Positions 16,880 through 26,133 of a stretch of DNA of 64,000 nucleotides are shown one piece after another; positions within the stretch are counted from its first letter, which is position 1, and the number at the start of each line of letters is the position of its first letter. The notes below the pieces were generated by a model. That model had not been told where the DNA came from. It searched no databases and saw nothing but the letters and a program-made list of their open reading frames with translations. The DNA lies in the NCBI RefSeq assembly GCF_900114835.1, contig NZ_FOUJ01000002.1, positions 16,089 to 80,088 on the forward strand, read 5' to 3'. The position numbers and the translations under genes are program-made. This DNA is from Methanolobus profundi (GTDB lineage Archaea > Halobacteriota > Methanosarcinia > Methanosarcinales > Methanosarcinaceae).

Positions 16880-17046
16880 AGTAACCCTCCTTGCCATCCG
16901 ATCAATGAATACCACCATGTACCATTTTGTTTAAACAACTCAGGATGACGTTATAGAAACCATATACTAATAATTATATAAAGATTGTTATATTGATCTG
17001 CGATCAAATTTATAGTGAAATAAAACAGATCAAGTGGAAAATAAAT

Positions 17047-18018
17047 TTACACCGGAACTGGTACATAGGGTATAGAGAAATAGAACGTGGTGCCTACATC
17101 CACTTCAGATTTAAACCGGATCTCACCACCAAGTAATTCGACCAGAGACTTGGATATAGACATACCCAGTCCCGTTCCTTTGTACTTTCTGGTGGAGCAG
17201 TCATTGACCTGCCTGAAACGTCCGAAGACACAATCGAACTTCTCTTCAGGGATACCAATACCTGTATCCCTTACATAGAAATCCATATACTCATCATTGA
17301 GTGAATAACCAAATTCAACTGTGCCCTCATGAGTGAATTTCAAAGCGTTACCAACCATATTGTTAAAGATCTGCCTTATTCTGTGCTCATCGGAATAAAG
17401 GAAAGAATCAATGTCATCAAGTCCTTTCACAAGAGCAAGGTTTACAGGTGGCTCTTTCATGTCGAACTGCACCTTGAAAAGAGAATAAAGATCATCAAGC
17501 ATATGATTCACATTGAATGCTTCGTTGTGTATCACCAACTGGTCTGCCTCTATCTTAGAGATATCCAGGACGTCATCGATGATCAGTAATAACTGTTCTC
17601 CGCTTTTTTTGATAAGGCTGGCATAATGCCTGCATTTTTCCTCAGGAACGTCTGAGAACTGGATTATATCAGAGAAGCCCAGTATACCATTGAGAGGAGT
17701 TCGAAGTTCATGGCTGATGTTAGCAAGGAAACGGGATTTAAGTAGATCTGCTTCTTCTGCTTTCTCCTTTGCGACGATCAACTCTGCCTGAGTGTTCTTC
17801 AAGACCCTACGATTGATCAAAAGCAAAGCTATGAATGCGAACTGGACAATAAGTGCGACAAATATCAGAAGTATCTCATTTTGATATTGATGAAAATACG
17901 AAGAACTGACCAAAACTGTGTTTTCAGCCCCGAAAACCGAAGAAGAAGAGAACAGCAAAGAAGTGACTAGTAATAATGTTAAAAACAGTTTTTTAATTAT
18001 TTTTTTTGAAGAACACAT
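17047..18018 (-). CDS. Membrane sensor histidine kinase without PAS domain
   Basis: A 323-residue kinase. Residues 8-30 are a signal-like hydrophobic stretch, a short outside segment of about 20 residues follows, then a second membrane helix (about 48-70) and a coiled linker. The H box ANISHELRTPLNG lies near residue 103, the N box NNMVGNALKFTHEG near 223, and G boxes RDTGIGIPEEKF and KGTGLGMSISKS follow, so the kinase core is complete. Lacking any sizeable extracellular or PAS domain, it may sense through its membrane segments or a partner. No response regulator is adjacent. The start codon lies in an AT-rich stretch. Confidence 0.85.
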   Translation of the reverse strand: MCSSKKIIKKLFLTLLLVTSLLFSSSSVFGAENTVLVSSSYFHQYQNEILLIFVALIVQFAFIALLLINRRVLKNTQAELIVAKEKAEEADLLKSRFLANISHELRTPLNGILGFSDIIQFSDVPEEKCRHYASLIKKSGEQLLLIIDDVLDISKIEADQLVIHNEAFNVNHMLDDLYSLFKVQFDMKEPPVNLALVKGLDDIDSFLYSDEHRIRQIFNNMVGNALKFTHEGTVEFGYSLNDEYMDFYVRDTGIGIPEEKFDCVFGRFRQVNDCSTRKYKGTGLGMSISKSLVELLGGEIRFKSEVDVGTTFYFSIPYVPVPV

Positions 18019-18220
18019 CTATATCGTTCCGGTCATTCATCGAGCATGTCCAATGATCTGGTAAGCGAGATTTCTATAATAATTTCTCATATATAATCCA
18101 TGTCATTATACAGATCGAAAAACTGTGTGCTAATGAGCAAATAGCATACTGACGAAAGAATTAATAGTCTTGACCCATTAACGGAAAGCAGATATTCAAA
18201 AGGAATTCCGTGGTCTGTTG

Positions 18221-19039
18221 ATGCACAAAAACAAAGAAAATACAGAAGATGGCAAAGCCGGTCTGCTTGTCGAAATGGAGAATATAGTAGTTCGAAAGAA
18301 TGACAGGACGATCCTTGACTCCATAGATTTCAAAATAAGGAATGGTGAGAATATCGCCATAATAGGACCGAACGGCTCCGGGAAGTCCTCCATCATCAAG
18401 ACCATAACAGGCGACTACCGCCCAATTGCAGATACACCGAATATGGTCTTCAGGCTCATGGAAAAGGACCGATGGGTGGTCTCAGACCTGAAAAAGCTCA
18501 TGGGAATAGTTTCAGGAGAACTCCAGCTTGAATATATGCGGGATATTACAGTAACAGATGTGGTTCTTTCCGGTTTCTTCAGCAGTATTGGAATCTACCC
18601 TAATCTCAGGGTCAGACCGTATATGCTGGAAATTACCGACGATGTCATTGATTTTCTGGAAATAAGACATCTTGCTGACAAGAACATATCCGAACTATCC
18701 ACCGGAGAAGCAAGAAGAGTGCTTATCGGCAGAGCACTGGTCCATAACCCAATGATACTGGTACTGGATGAACCAACGAACAGTCTTGACCTGAAAAGCA
18801 AGCATAAGTTCAGACAAACTGTAAGCAAGATCGCAGCTTCCGGAAAGAGCATGATCCTCGTGACCCACGACCTTGAGGATATCGTCCCTGAGATCGACCG
18901 TGTAGTATTAGTTAAAGATGGAAAGATATTTGCTGATGGTAATATCGAGGACATACTCACTGCTGAGAAACTGACGGAGTTATTTGGCATTCCGGTCGAG
19001 GTTGGTAAGGATAAAGGATATTATCATGCATGGTGCTGA
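18221..19039 (+). CDS. Stand-alone ABC transporter-type ATPase (ModF/YlmA-like)
   Basis: A 272-residue ATPase. Walker A is GPNGSGKSS near residue 48, the signature is LSTGEARRVLIG near residue 160, Walker B is ILVLDEPTNSLD near residue 184, and the switch His is in LVTHDLEDI. The region between Walker A and the signature is that of the family containing ModF and YlmA. No permease or binding protein lies nearby; it may serve a transporter encoded elsewhere or have a non-transport role. ATG 18221 directly follows an alternative TTG at 18218. It diverges from the histidine kinase gene with a 200-base AT-rich gap between them. Confidence 0.8.
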   Translation: MHKNKENTEDGKAGLLVEMENIVVRKNDRTILDSIDFKIRNGENIAIIGPNGSGKSSIIKTITGDYRPIADTPNMVFRLMEKDRWVVSDLKKLMGIVSGELQLEYMRDITVTDVVLSGFFSSIGIYPNLRVRPYMLEITDDVIDFLEIRHLADKNISELSTGEARRVLIGRALVHNPMILVLDEPTNSLDLKSKHKFRQTVSKIAASGKSMILVTHDLEDIVPEIDRVVLVKDGKIFADGNIEDILTAEKLTELFGIPVEVGKDKGYYHAWC

Positions 19040-19275
19040 GAACACTAATATTCATTTTTTGATGCATAGTTGAATGTCAGAAAAATGCAAACCTGGAACT
19101 AATTTTCTTTTGCCATAATTCTTTGCTTTAAACAAAATCCTTTTTTTGTCAATAAAAGAAAATAAGTGTTTTTTGAGAGGGTATTTTGCTTTGAGAATAC
19201 TCGTCAAATGACGGTAAAAAATTTGCTTTATGCTTGATTTTAACATTCTTTATTGATACTTAAAAATAAACAAAA
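19040..19275. other. AT-rich gap without a supported gene
   Basis: The 236 bases between the ABC ATPase and the TPR protein genes are A/T-rich. A minus-strand reading frame of 64 codons here is lysine-rich with no ribosome binding site and is considered spurious. Confidence 0.5.
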
Positions 19276-20643
19276 TCACTCATCATACACCAATTTTCTG
19301 AATTCAGGCTCATCCTTAATATTATCGAAATCTTCATCTGTTTGTGCCTTTTCCTTAAATGAAATATCCAGTTCTATTGAACGCTTTAAGAATTTAATGG
19401 CATTTTCTGTTTGTCCTGTTAAAGAAAAAATACATGCATTATTGAACCATGCACCAGCACAATCAGGGTCTATTTTAATTGCTTTTTCGTAAGCTTTTAT
19501 CGAATCTTCATACTTGCCAAGATTTGTGAGAGATAATCCTTTATTGGACCATACGTCAGCATCATCAGGATCTATTTCAATTGCTTTTTCGTAAGCTTTT
19601 ATCGCACCTTCATACTTGCCCATATTGTCAAGAGAAACTCCTTTATTGCTCCATGCTTCAGCATAATAGGGATATATTTCAATTGCTTTTTCGTAAGCTT
19701 TTATCGCATCTTCATACTTGCCCATCTCGTCAAGAGAAACTCCTTTATTGTACCAGGTATCAGCATTTTCAGGGTCGATTTCAAGTGCTTTTTCGTAAGC
19801 TTTCATCGCATCTTCATACTTGCCGAGATTGTTGAGAGAAACTCCTTTATTGCTCCAGGTATCAGCATTTTTAGGGTCGATTTCAAGTGCTTTTTCATAG
19901 GCCTTTATCGCTTCCCCATACTTGCCCATCTCGTCGAGAGAAGCTCCTTTATAGATCCAGCCAAGAGGTGAAGCAGGGTCAATTTCAAGTGCTCTGTTCG
20001 AAAATTCAAGTGCTCTTTTGTAATTACCTTTGTAATAATTAGAAGATGCAAAATTCAAATAATCATCAAAATTGAGCTTTATACCAAAAGTATCCAATAC
20101 ATTTGCAGTTTCTGCCGATGAATCGAACTCTTTAACTTTCTGCAACACATCTTTGGATGGTGTTTTTTCCATAGAAATAATACCAATATCAGCAGTTTCC
20201 TTTTCATATCTCTCTTTAGCAGAAAATAATATTTTATCTAACGATTTACTGGATTCTGTTGCATCATTAATTGATTTTTGAGCTTCTGTCCTTGCTTCTT
20301 TGAATTTTTTACGGAAATCATTAAGTACATAAGTAGCAGCACCAGATAAAACAACTACCAATATACTGATTAATGCAAGTAACAGCATTATTGAATTAAG
20401 AATCGAATTTAAGAGATTCAACGAACGATCTAGATTTTGATTTGCAAGAACTAAGCAATCCTGTTCATCCATTACATTCGAATCATTCCCAGAAGAACTT
20501 ACAGCTATACCAGAGTGAAGCATTGTAGTATTATTTATCGCAGTATTATTGTAAAGGCTGCTTTCATTTGAGATTGAAGAGACTGAATATGGCAAAATAA
20601 GTATTGAAAACAGCAATAAACCTGCGAGCTTAAAAATATTCAT
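19276..20643 (-). CDS. Membrane-anchored TPR protein
   Basis: A 455-residue protein. An N-terminal signal-like helix (residues 4-24) is followed by an Asn/Ser-rich outside segment with many N-glycosylation-type NxS/T sites, a strong membrane helix at about 80-106, a coiled region (110-170), and then seven tetratricopeptide repeats from about residue 195 to 430. Each 34-residue repeat follows W-x-NKG-x-SL-x-x-x-GKYE-x-AIKAYEKA-x-EIDP. The topology puts the TPR array in the cytoplasm, where it should bind partner proteins. The repeats are also visible in DNA as a 102-bp period. Function unknown; it stands alone. Confidence 0.85.
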   Translation of the reverse strand: MNIFKLAGLLLFSILILPYSVSSISNESSLYNNTAINNTTMLHSGIAVSSSGNDSNVMDEQDCLVLANQNLDRSLNLLNSILNSIMLLLALISILVVVLSGAATYVLNDFRKKFKEARTEAQKSINDATESSKSLDKILFSAKERYEKETADIGIISMEKTPSKDVLQKVKEFDSSAETANVLDTFGIKLNFDDYLNFASSNYYKGNYKRALEFSNRALEIDPASPLGWIYKGASLDEMGKYGEAIKAYEKALEIDPKNADTWSNKGVSLNNLGKYEDAMKAYEKALEIDPENADTWYNKGVSLDEMGKYEDAIKAYEKAIEIYPYYAEAWSNKGVSLDNMGKYEGAIKAYEKAIEIDPDDADVWSNKGLSLTNLGKYEDSIKAYEKAIKIDPDCAGAWFNNACIFSLTGQTENAIKFLKRSIELDISFKEKAQTDEDFDNIKDEPEFRKLVYDE

Positions 20644-20975
20644 GTGCTTACTCCACTTATAACACTATATTAATACTTTAAACGAACATAAACTTATAAG
20701 TTTTTTTATTGATGGTGATGATATCTTATATTCCTAAACTGTCAAATAAAGGATATCTTCAACAACATATCAAAAAAAACTTTTTTATATGCAAAATCTG
20801 TTTTTATGCTATCCTATAATTTGTGAAAGATAATTTCCTATTTAATCTCTAAAATAGGAAAACGAGCAATTCTAAAAATCCCCTTTTAGTATATGCATTC
20901 AAATATAATTGGCTCATATTCTAGCCCAAAAATGAGATTACACTATTATATTACAACTTTTACACGGATGATACC
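20644..20975. other. 332-base AT-rich divergent intergenic region
   Basis: It lies between the TPR gene and the isoprenoid operon, which diverge, and should contain both promoters. A TATA-like CAAATATAAT occurs at about 20900 and an AT-rich run at 20940. No repeat or RNA gene is recognised. Confidence 0.45.
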
Positions 20976-22235
20976 ATGAGGGAATTTATCGACCAGCTCA
21001 GGAAGAACGGGAAACTCGTTGAGATCACAGAGCCTGTTTCAAAGGTGTTCGAAGCACCACGTATTGCAAAGAAGACACCCGGACCGGTGCTGTTCCATGA
21101 TATTGACGGCAACAAGGCCATCATGAACGTGCTCGGTTCAAGGGATGAACTTGCAACGATGTTCGGTGTGGACAAGGATAAGATCATCAAGAGACTTTCA
21201 GAGGTCTCACCTGATGGCGAGGTCGTTGTTGTTAAGGATTCACCTACAATGGAAGTCATCGAGGATGATGTTGACCTGACAAAACTCCCTATAATGACAC
21301 ACTTCGAGAAGGATGCAGGACCCTACCTCACAGCAGGTATTGTTGTTACGGAATATGACGGTGTCATGAATGCAGCTATCCACAGGCTCCTTGTAGTCGA
21401 TAAGACAAGACTTGCAGCACGTCTTGTAGCACCAAGGCATAGCTACGTCATGCACAAGAAAGCATCCGACAAAGGAGAGAAACTCCCTATAGCTATCGTT
21501 CTTGGTGCAGACCCTACAGTTACATTCGCATCAACCACAAGAGTGCCTGCCGGAAAGGAATTCCACTATGCAGCAGCACTTCGTGGCAGACCTGTGGAAC
21601 TCTTTGAATGCAGCAACGGGATAAAAGTACCTCATGCAGAGATAGTCCTTGAAGGTTACATCGACCCTACCGAAAGAGTAGATGAAGGACCATTCGTGGA
21701 CATCACAGGAACCTACGACCTTGTGAGACAGGAACCTGTCATACATATTACAAGGATACTGCACCGCAAGGACCCGATCTATCACGGGATACTCCCTGCC
21801 GGTCCTGAACACCTGCTCATGATGGGAGTACCATACGAGCCAAGGATATTCAACGCTGTCAGCGAAGTAACCACCGTGAAGAACGTAGTGCTCACAGAAG
21901 GCGGATGCTGTTACCTGCATGCAGTTGTGCAGATAGAGAAACAGACAGAAGGTGACGGAAAGAACGCCATCATGGCAGCCTTTGCAGCCCACACGAGCCT
22001 GAAGCATGTGGTCGTAGTTGATGATGACATCGATATCTTTGACCTGCATGACGTTGAATTTGCCATTGCCACCAGAGTGAAGGGTGACATGGACGTAATG
22101 ATAATACCAAATGTGAGAGGAAGTTCACTCGATCCAAGAGGAGCGCCTGACGGAACCACCACCAAAATGGGAATCGATGCCACCAAGGTTCTGAAAGATG
22201 CTCATAACTTCGAACGTGCAAAGATGCCAGAGTGA
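20976..22235 (+). CDS. UbiD-family decarboxylase, anhydromevalonate phosphate decarboxylase
   Basis: A 419-residue protein of the prenylated-FMN-dependent UbiD family: N-terminus MREFIDQLRKNGKL, central PRHSYVMHKKA and GADPTVTFA segments, EGPFVDITGTYD with the conserved acidic residues, and a C-terminal DPRGAPDGTTTKMGIDAT. In the archaeal modified mevalonate pathway this enzyme decarboxylates trans-anhydromevalonate 5-phosphate to isopentenyl phosphate. The assignment over other UbiD proteins rests on the next two genes, which encode the two subunits of the preceding enzyme. The gap to the next gene is 27 bases with GGGAAACGGCGG in it. UbiX, which makes the cofactor, is not in the window. Confidence 0.85.
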   Translation: MREFIDQLRKNGKLVEITEPVSKVFEAPRIAKKTPGPVLFHDIDGNKAIMNVLGSRDELATMFGVDKDKIIKRLSEVSPDGEVVVVKDSPTMEVIEDDVDLTKLPIMTHFEKDAGPYLTAGIVVTEYDGVMNAAIHRLLVVDKTRLAARLVAPRHSYVMHKKASDKGEKLPIAIVLGADPTVTFASTTRVPAGKEFHYAAALRGRPVELFECSNGIKVPHAEIVLEGYIDPTERVDEGPFVDITGTYDLVRQEPVIHITRILHRKDPIYHGILPAGPEHLLMMGVPYEPRIFNAVSEVTTVKNVVLTEGGCCYLHAVVQIEKQTEGDGKNAIMAAFAAHTSLKHVVVVDDDIDIFDLHDVEFAIATRVKGDMDVMIIPNVRGSSLDPRGAPDGTTTKMGIDATKVLKDAHNFERAKMPE

Positions 22236-22262
22236 GAAATAAAGGGAAACGGCGGAACAAAA

Positions 22263-23447
22263 ATGTACCTCACACCTGAAGAAGAGAAGACACTGAATGG
22301 GGAATTCGGAGAAAGTCTCCAGAAAGCCATAGAGATCCTTGTTGCACTTGGAGATATCTACGGTGCTGACAGGCTCATACCTGTGAAAAGCGCACAGATC
22401 GCCGGAGTATCATATAAGACAATGGGAGATGCCGGACTTGAATGGATCTCCGACCTCGAAGGAAAGGTGAAGATACCTTCTGTTCTCAACCCTGCTGGCA
22501 TGGACATTGCCAGATGGGAAGAAATGGGAATTGAACCAGCTTTTGCAAAGAAACAGCAGGAGATCATCGAAGCCTATGCAAAACTCGGCATCCAGACAAA
22601 ATGCACATGCACTCCATATTATCTTGAAGGATTCGATATCGGACTGGATGACCACATCGCATGGAGCGAATCATCAGCAGTTTCATATGCTAATTCCGTG
22701 ATCGGTGCAAGGACCAACCGTGAAGGCGGACCTTCTGCGCTCTCAGCAGCACTCGTAGGAAAGACCGCAAACTACGGCTATCACCTTGATGAAATGCGAG
22801 AACCGGTAGTAGCAGTGGAAGTAGATTGCGAACTTTCAGGCTCCGACCTTGGAGCCCTCGGATACAGTGTTGGCAAGACCATCGGAAGCAGAGTACCAAT
22901 ATTCTACATGAAGAACGAACCTTCAAAGAACGAGATGAAATCCCTCGGTGCAGCACTTGCAGCATCCGGGGCTGTGGCACTCTATCATATAGATGGTGTA
23001 ACACCTGAAGCTACCAGAAAGACATTTACAAGACCCGATGAAGTGATCCCTGTTGAGAGATCACAGATAGACGAGGTCTATGAAACTAACAAGGACATAC
23101 AATCCAGCGAGATAATAACCGTTGGATGTCCACATTGCTCACCTGAGGAACTGGAAGAGATAGCTGACCTTGTTAAAGGAAAGAAACTCCTGAAAGAGAT
23201 GTGGGTCTGCACAGCAAGGGAAGTTGCTGAAAGGTATCCTGACCTTGTGCAGAGGATCGAGAAGAGCGGTGCAAAGGTCGTGTGCGACACCTGCATGGTG
23301 GTCTCACCTGCAACTAACAAGTACGCTTCCATGACAGTGAACTCAGGAAAGGCTCTTGCATATGTACCAAGCATGTGCAAAGTGGCTGCAAAATATGCGA
23401 GTATCGAGGACTGTATCAAAGAGGCAGGTGTCATCGATGAAAATTAA
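22263..23447 (+). CDS. Phosphomevalonate dehydratase large subunit (aconitase X catalytic)
   Basis: A 394-residue aconitase-X large subunit. Landmarks are LTPEEEKTLNGEFGE at the start, SVLNPAGMDIARW, CTCTPYYLEG (likely Fe-S ligand cysteines), SYANSVIGARTNREGGPSAL, VGCPHCSPEEL and CDTCMVVSPAT. Together with the small subunit it removes water from mevalonate 5-phosphate to give trans-anhydromevalonate 5-phosphate, a step of archaeal isoprenoid lipid synthesis, using a [4Fe-4S] cluster. The gene sits between the UbiD-type decarboxylase and the small subunit, which begins within its last codons. Full length for the family. Confidence 0.9.
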   Translation: MYLTPEEEKTLNGEFGESLQKAIEILVALGDIYGADRLIPVKSAQIAGVSYKTMGDAGLEWISDLEGKVKIPSVLNPAGMDIARWEEMGIEPAFAKKQQEIIEAYAKLGIQTKCTCTPYYLEGFDIGLDDHIAWSESSAVSYANSVIGARTNREGGPSALSAALVGKTANYGYHLDEMREPVVAVEVDCELSGSDLGALGYSVGKTIGSRVPIFYMKNEPSKNEMKSLGAALAASGAVALYHIDGVTPEATRKTFTRPDEVIPVERSQIDEVYETNKDIQSSEIITVGCPHCSPEELEEIADLVKGKKLLKEMWVCTAREVAERYPDLVQRIEKSGAKVVCDTCMVVSPATNKYASMTVNSGKALAYVPSMCKVAAKYASIEDCIKEAGVIDEN

Positions 23448-23844
23448 ATGCAGGACAATATCCAGAGGTGTCGCAGAAGGAGAAGTGCTCCTTACTCACG
23501 ATGCCATATCATTCCTTGGTAACGTTGACCCTGAGACAGGAGAGGTCGTTGAACCTCAGCACGAACTCTACGGACAGTCCATTGCCGGAAAGGTCCTTGT
23601 ATTCCCACACGGAAAAGGATCAACAGTAGGTTCCTATGTCATCTATCAGCTTTTCAAGAATGGCGTAGCACCTGTTGCAATGATCAATCTTGATTCCGAG
23701 CCGATCGTGGCCGTTGGTGCGATAATTTCCGAGATCCCTCTTGTTGACAAGCTTGAGAAGGACCCTTATGAATTGCTGAAAGATGGCGACGTTGTTGTTG
23801 TTAACAGCACCGATGCTTTTGTAGAGATCAAAAGGGAAGAGTAA
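23437..23844 (+). CDS. Phosphomevalonate dehydratase small subunit (DUF126, aconitase X swivel domain)
   Basis: A 135-residue swivel-domain protein. ATG 23437 overlaps the large subunit gene by 11 bases, and MKIKCRTISRGVAEGEVL is the typical N-terminus; a longer frame beginning at 23356 is only overlap with the large subunit. The motif HGKGSTVGSYVIYQL, with its Ser in the substrate-binding loop, is the hallmark of the family. It pairs with the large subunit to form the dehydratase. Translational coupling with that gene fits the one-to-one complex. The downstream radical SAM gene begins 15 bases after the stop. Confidence 0.9.
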   Translation: MKIKCRTISRGVAEGEVLLTHDAISFLGNVDPETGEVVEPQHELYGQSIAGKVLVFPHGKGSTVGSYVIYQLFKNGVAPVAMINLDSEPIVAVGAIISEIPLVDKLEKDPYELLKDGDVVVVNSTDAFVEIKREE

Positions 23845-23859
23845 GAATAGAGACTAATT

Positions 23860-24966
23860 ATGGATGTCTGTTTTCGCTGGAACAAGAAGAACACTTACAG
23901 TCTTGCAGCTCTGGCTCCGCTTGTACCGGGAGCTTTGAAGGTCAAAGCACCCCATGACGGGATAATGATATACAGCTTTGCCACCAGGCAGGCTAAACCG
24001 ATCTTCAGTGAAATTAAGAAGGCAGACACAGATTCTATTTTCATAGCAGGCGGTCCCCATCCATCCGGAGCACCTGAAGATACACTGGAGCACTTCGACT
24101 ATGTAGTAATAGGTGAGGGCGAGGAAACCTTACCCGAACTTATAGATACTATCGTTGCAGGCAAGGATGTTTCCTGTGTGAAAGGCATCGCCTACAAGGA
24201 CGAGAACGGAAGCACAGTGATCACTGAAAAACGCGACCCTGTTGACCTCGATAAGTATCCCTGCTTTGACCCCAATATCGTGATGTCACCCCTTGAGATA
24301 AGCAGGGGATGTCCTTTCAGATGCAGGTACTGTCAAACCCCACGCCTTTTTGGCAACAAGATGAGACATCGAAGCATAGATAATATCGTCCATTTTGCAA
24401 AATACTATCGTGACCTCAGGTTCACATCCTCAAATGCTCTTGCTTATGGAAGTGACGGAATTCATCCTCGTCTGGACAAAGTGGAGAAACTCCTTTCAGC
24501 ACTAAAGGATACCGGAGCCAGAGACATCTTCTTCGGAACTTTCCCTTCAGAGGTCAGACCGGAATTCGTTACCGATGAGTCACTGGAACTTATCACAAAA
24601 TACTGTACTAACACAAAAGTGAGCCTTGGGGCACAATCCGGAAGTGACCGCATCCTGAGAGAGATACTCAGGGGACATACCGTAGACGATGTAGTAAGAA
24701 GTCTGGAACTCTGTTTTGACCACGGAATAACACCGATGGTGGATTTCATGGTAGGCTTCCCTGATGAGACAGAGGAAGAACAGGATATGAGCCTTGAGCT
24801 CATTCAGTGGATATGTAAGAAGGGCGGGAATGTTCATTCACATTACCTGACACCACTTCCAGGTACGCCTTATGAGGATGTGGAAACATCACCTGTGAGC
24901 AAGCGTTACAAGAGAGTGATGGGAAAGCTGGCATTAACAGGTCAGGCTACCGGTTCATGGGAATGA
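23860..24966 (+). CDS. B12-binding-domain radical SAM protein (MJ1487 family)
   Basis: A 368-residue protein. The N-terminal 120 residues form a Rossmann-like domain of the cobalamin-binding type (IMIYSFATRQ, then FIAGGPHPSG, and GEGEETLPEL), and residues 145-160 carry the radical SAM motif SRGCPFRCRYCQTP, which binds a [4Fe-4S] cluster. It resembles the MJ1487 family of archaeal B12/radical-SAM proteins of unknown reaction. The TIGR-type end 'ALTGQATGSWE' is conserved-looking. It follows the dehydratase small subunit by 15 bases, so it is likely cotranscribed with isoprenoid genes, though no pathway link is known. ATG or TTG choice: ATG 23860 is used. Confidence 0.8.
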   Translation: MDVCFRWNKKNTYSLAALAPLVPGALKVKAPHDGIMIYSFATRQAKPIFSEIKKADTDSIFIAGGPHPSGAPEDTLEHFDYVVIGEGEETLPELIDTIVAGKDVSCVKGIAYKDENGSTVITEKRDPVDLDKYPCFDPNIVMSPLEISRGCPFRCRYCQTPRLFGNKMRHRSIDNIVHFAKYYRDLRFTSSNALAYGSDGIHPRLDKVEKLLSALKDTGARDIFFGTFPSEVRPEFVTDESLELITKYCTNTKVSLGAQSGSDRILREILRGHTVDDVVRSLELCFDHGITPMVDFMVGFPDETEEEQDMSLELIQWICKKGGNVHSHYLTPLPGTPYEDVETSPVSKRYKRVMGKLALTGQATGSWE

Positions 24967-24975
24967 GCTGATATA

Positions 24976-26133
24976 CTAGCCGTCCAGGTTTGCATATACC
25001 CCCTTGAAGAAGTAAGATGTCACTACCACAACGAATGCGAATACGCATGATGTGGCAAACACCATATGCAGATCACTATGGAACAATATTACCGCAAGTA
25101 TAAGCGGAGCTGCGGTCTGTCCTGCATATTTCATGATATTGAAAACTGAGACTATACTTCCCATCATTCCCGGAGGAGCTACCTGGGTTGCAAGAGTGTT
25201 AAGCTGAGGCTGAACCATACCAAAGCCAATACCAAAGATGAATATGAGGATGAGTACCTGATAGAGGGAACCTGCAACTACAAGACCCCCCAGAGAAACA
25301 CCGGCTATAGAGAAACCTGCCATGAGTATCTTTTGCTTACCATATTTTGCTGCAAGGGATCTGGCGCGTGATGATATACTTGCCATTGCTACTCCCTGAA
25401 TACCAAGTGCCAGACCGGCCTGGCTCGCTGTGAAACCATAAGTGTCCTTCAGGATGAACGGAACATAGATGACCATTGTATACAGCAGGAAGAAGATGGA
25501 AAAACTTAGTATTATTGTGTAAAGGATACGAAACTCCATTAGTGCTTTCAAGATAGAGTTCCTGCCTTTGCTCCTGTTCTCATGAGGATTCGTTTCTGGA
25601 AGGACAAATGCAACTATGATAGCAAGAGGAATACTGAGGCCGTAGAAAAGGAACGGGACATTCCATGCGAATGATGCGAGGATACCGCCGATCAGTGGTG
25701 CGGATACTGCACCGATGCCTGTTGTCATGCTCATCTTTCCCATGGCATTGACCCTGTCAAGACCTGTGTACAGTTCACCGATCATTGTCATGGCTATTGG
25801 TAGCATCCCTGCTATTCCGATACCCTGAACGAATCTCAATGCAAGGAGTGTTGTCATATCGGTGGAGAAATAACATGCCAGACCTGCAATACCGTTTATG
25901 AGAAGACATGGAACAAGGATCTTTTTTCGACCTACCCGATCAGTTATGAAACTGACACCGATCATTGCCAGTGCCGTGGAAAATGTGTACATTCCAAGTA
26001 TCAGACCTACTGCTTCGCGGGTAGTGTTAAGTGGTTCCACCATGAAGGGAAGTACCGGACCAAGCAAAGCTCCTGCTGACATCGCGAAGAATGCTACCAG
26101 ACAGATCAATGGAAGGTTTAGTTTCCCATTCAT
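24976..26133 (-). CDS. Major facilitator superfamily transporter
   Basis: A 385-residue membrane protein with about twelve hydrophobic helices. The loop 2-3 motif DRVGRKKIL is the MFS signature, followed later by RFVQGIGIAGMLPIAM. It most resembles drug/sugar-type exporters of archaea; the substrate cannot be inferred. Its start overlaps the stop of the upstream cysteine-cluster gene by 4 bases, so the two are translationally coupled. It ends 10 bases from the end of the convergent radical SAM gene. Confidence 0.85.
   Translation of the reverse strand: MNGKLNLPLICLVAFFAMSAGALLGPVLPFMVEPLNTTREAVGLILGMYTFSTALAMIGVSFITDRVGRKKILVPCLLINGIAGLACYFSTDMTTLLALRFVQGIGIAGMLPIAMTMIGELYTGLDRVNAMGKMSMTTGIGAVSAPLIGGILASFAWNVPFLFYGLSIPLAIIVAFVLPETNPHENRSKGRNSILKALMEFRILYTIILSFSIFFLLYTMVIYVPFILKDTYGFTASQAGLALGIQGVAMASISSRARSLAAKYGKQKILMAGFSIAGVSLGGLVVAGSLYQVLILIFIFGIGFGMVQPQLNTLATQVAPPGMMGSIVSVFNIMKYAGQTAAPLILAVILFHSDLHMVFATSCVFAFVVVVTSYFFKGVYANLDG

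Noticed and set aside
19052..19246. 64-codon minus-strand reading frame
   Set aside because: Lysine-rich product of AT-rich DNA without a ribosome binding site or recognisable pattern.
19480..20050. 102-bp periodic repeats as a DNA element
   Set aside because: They are the codons of 34-residue tetratricopeptide repeats.
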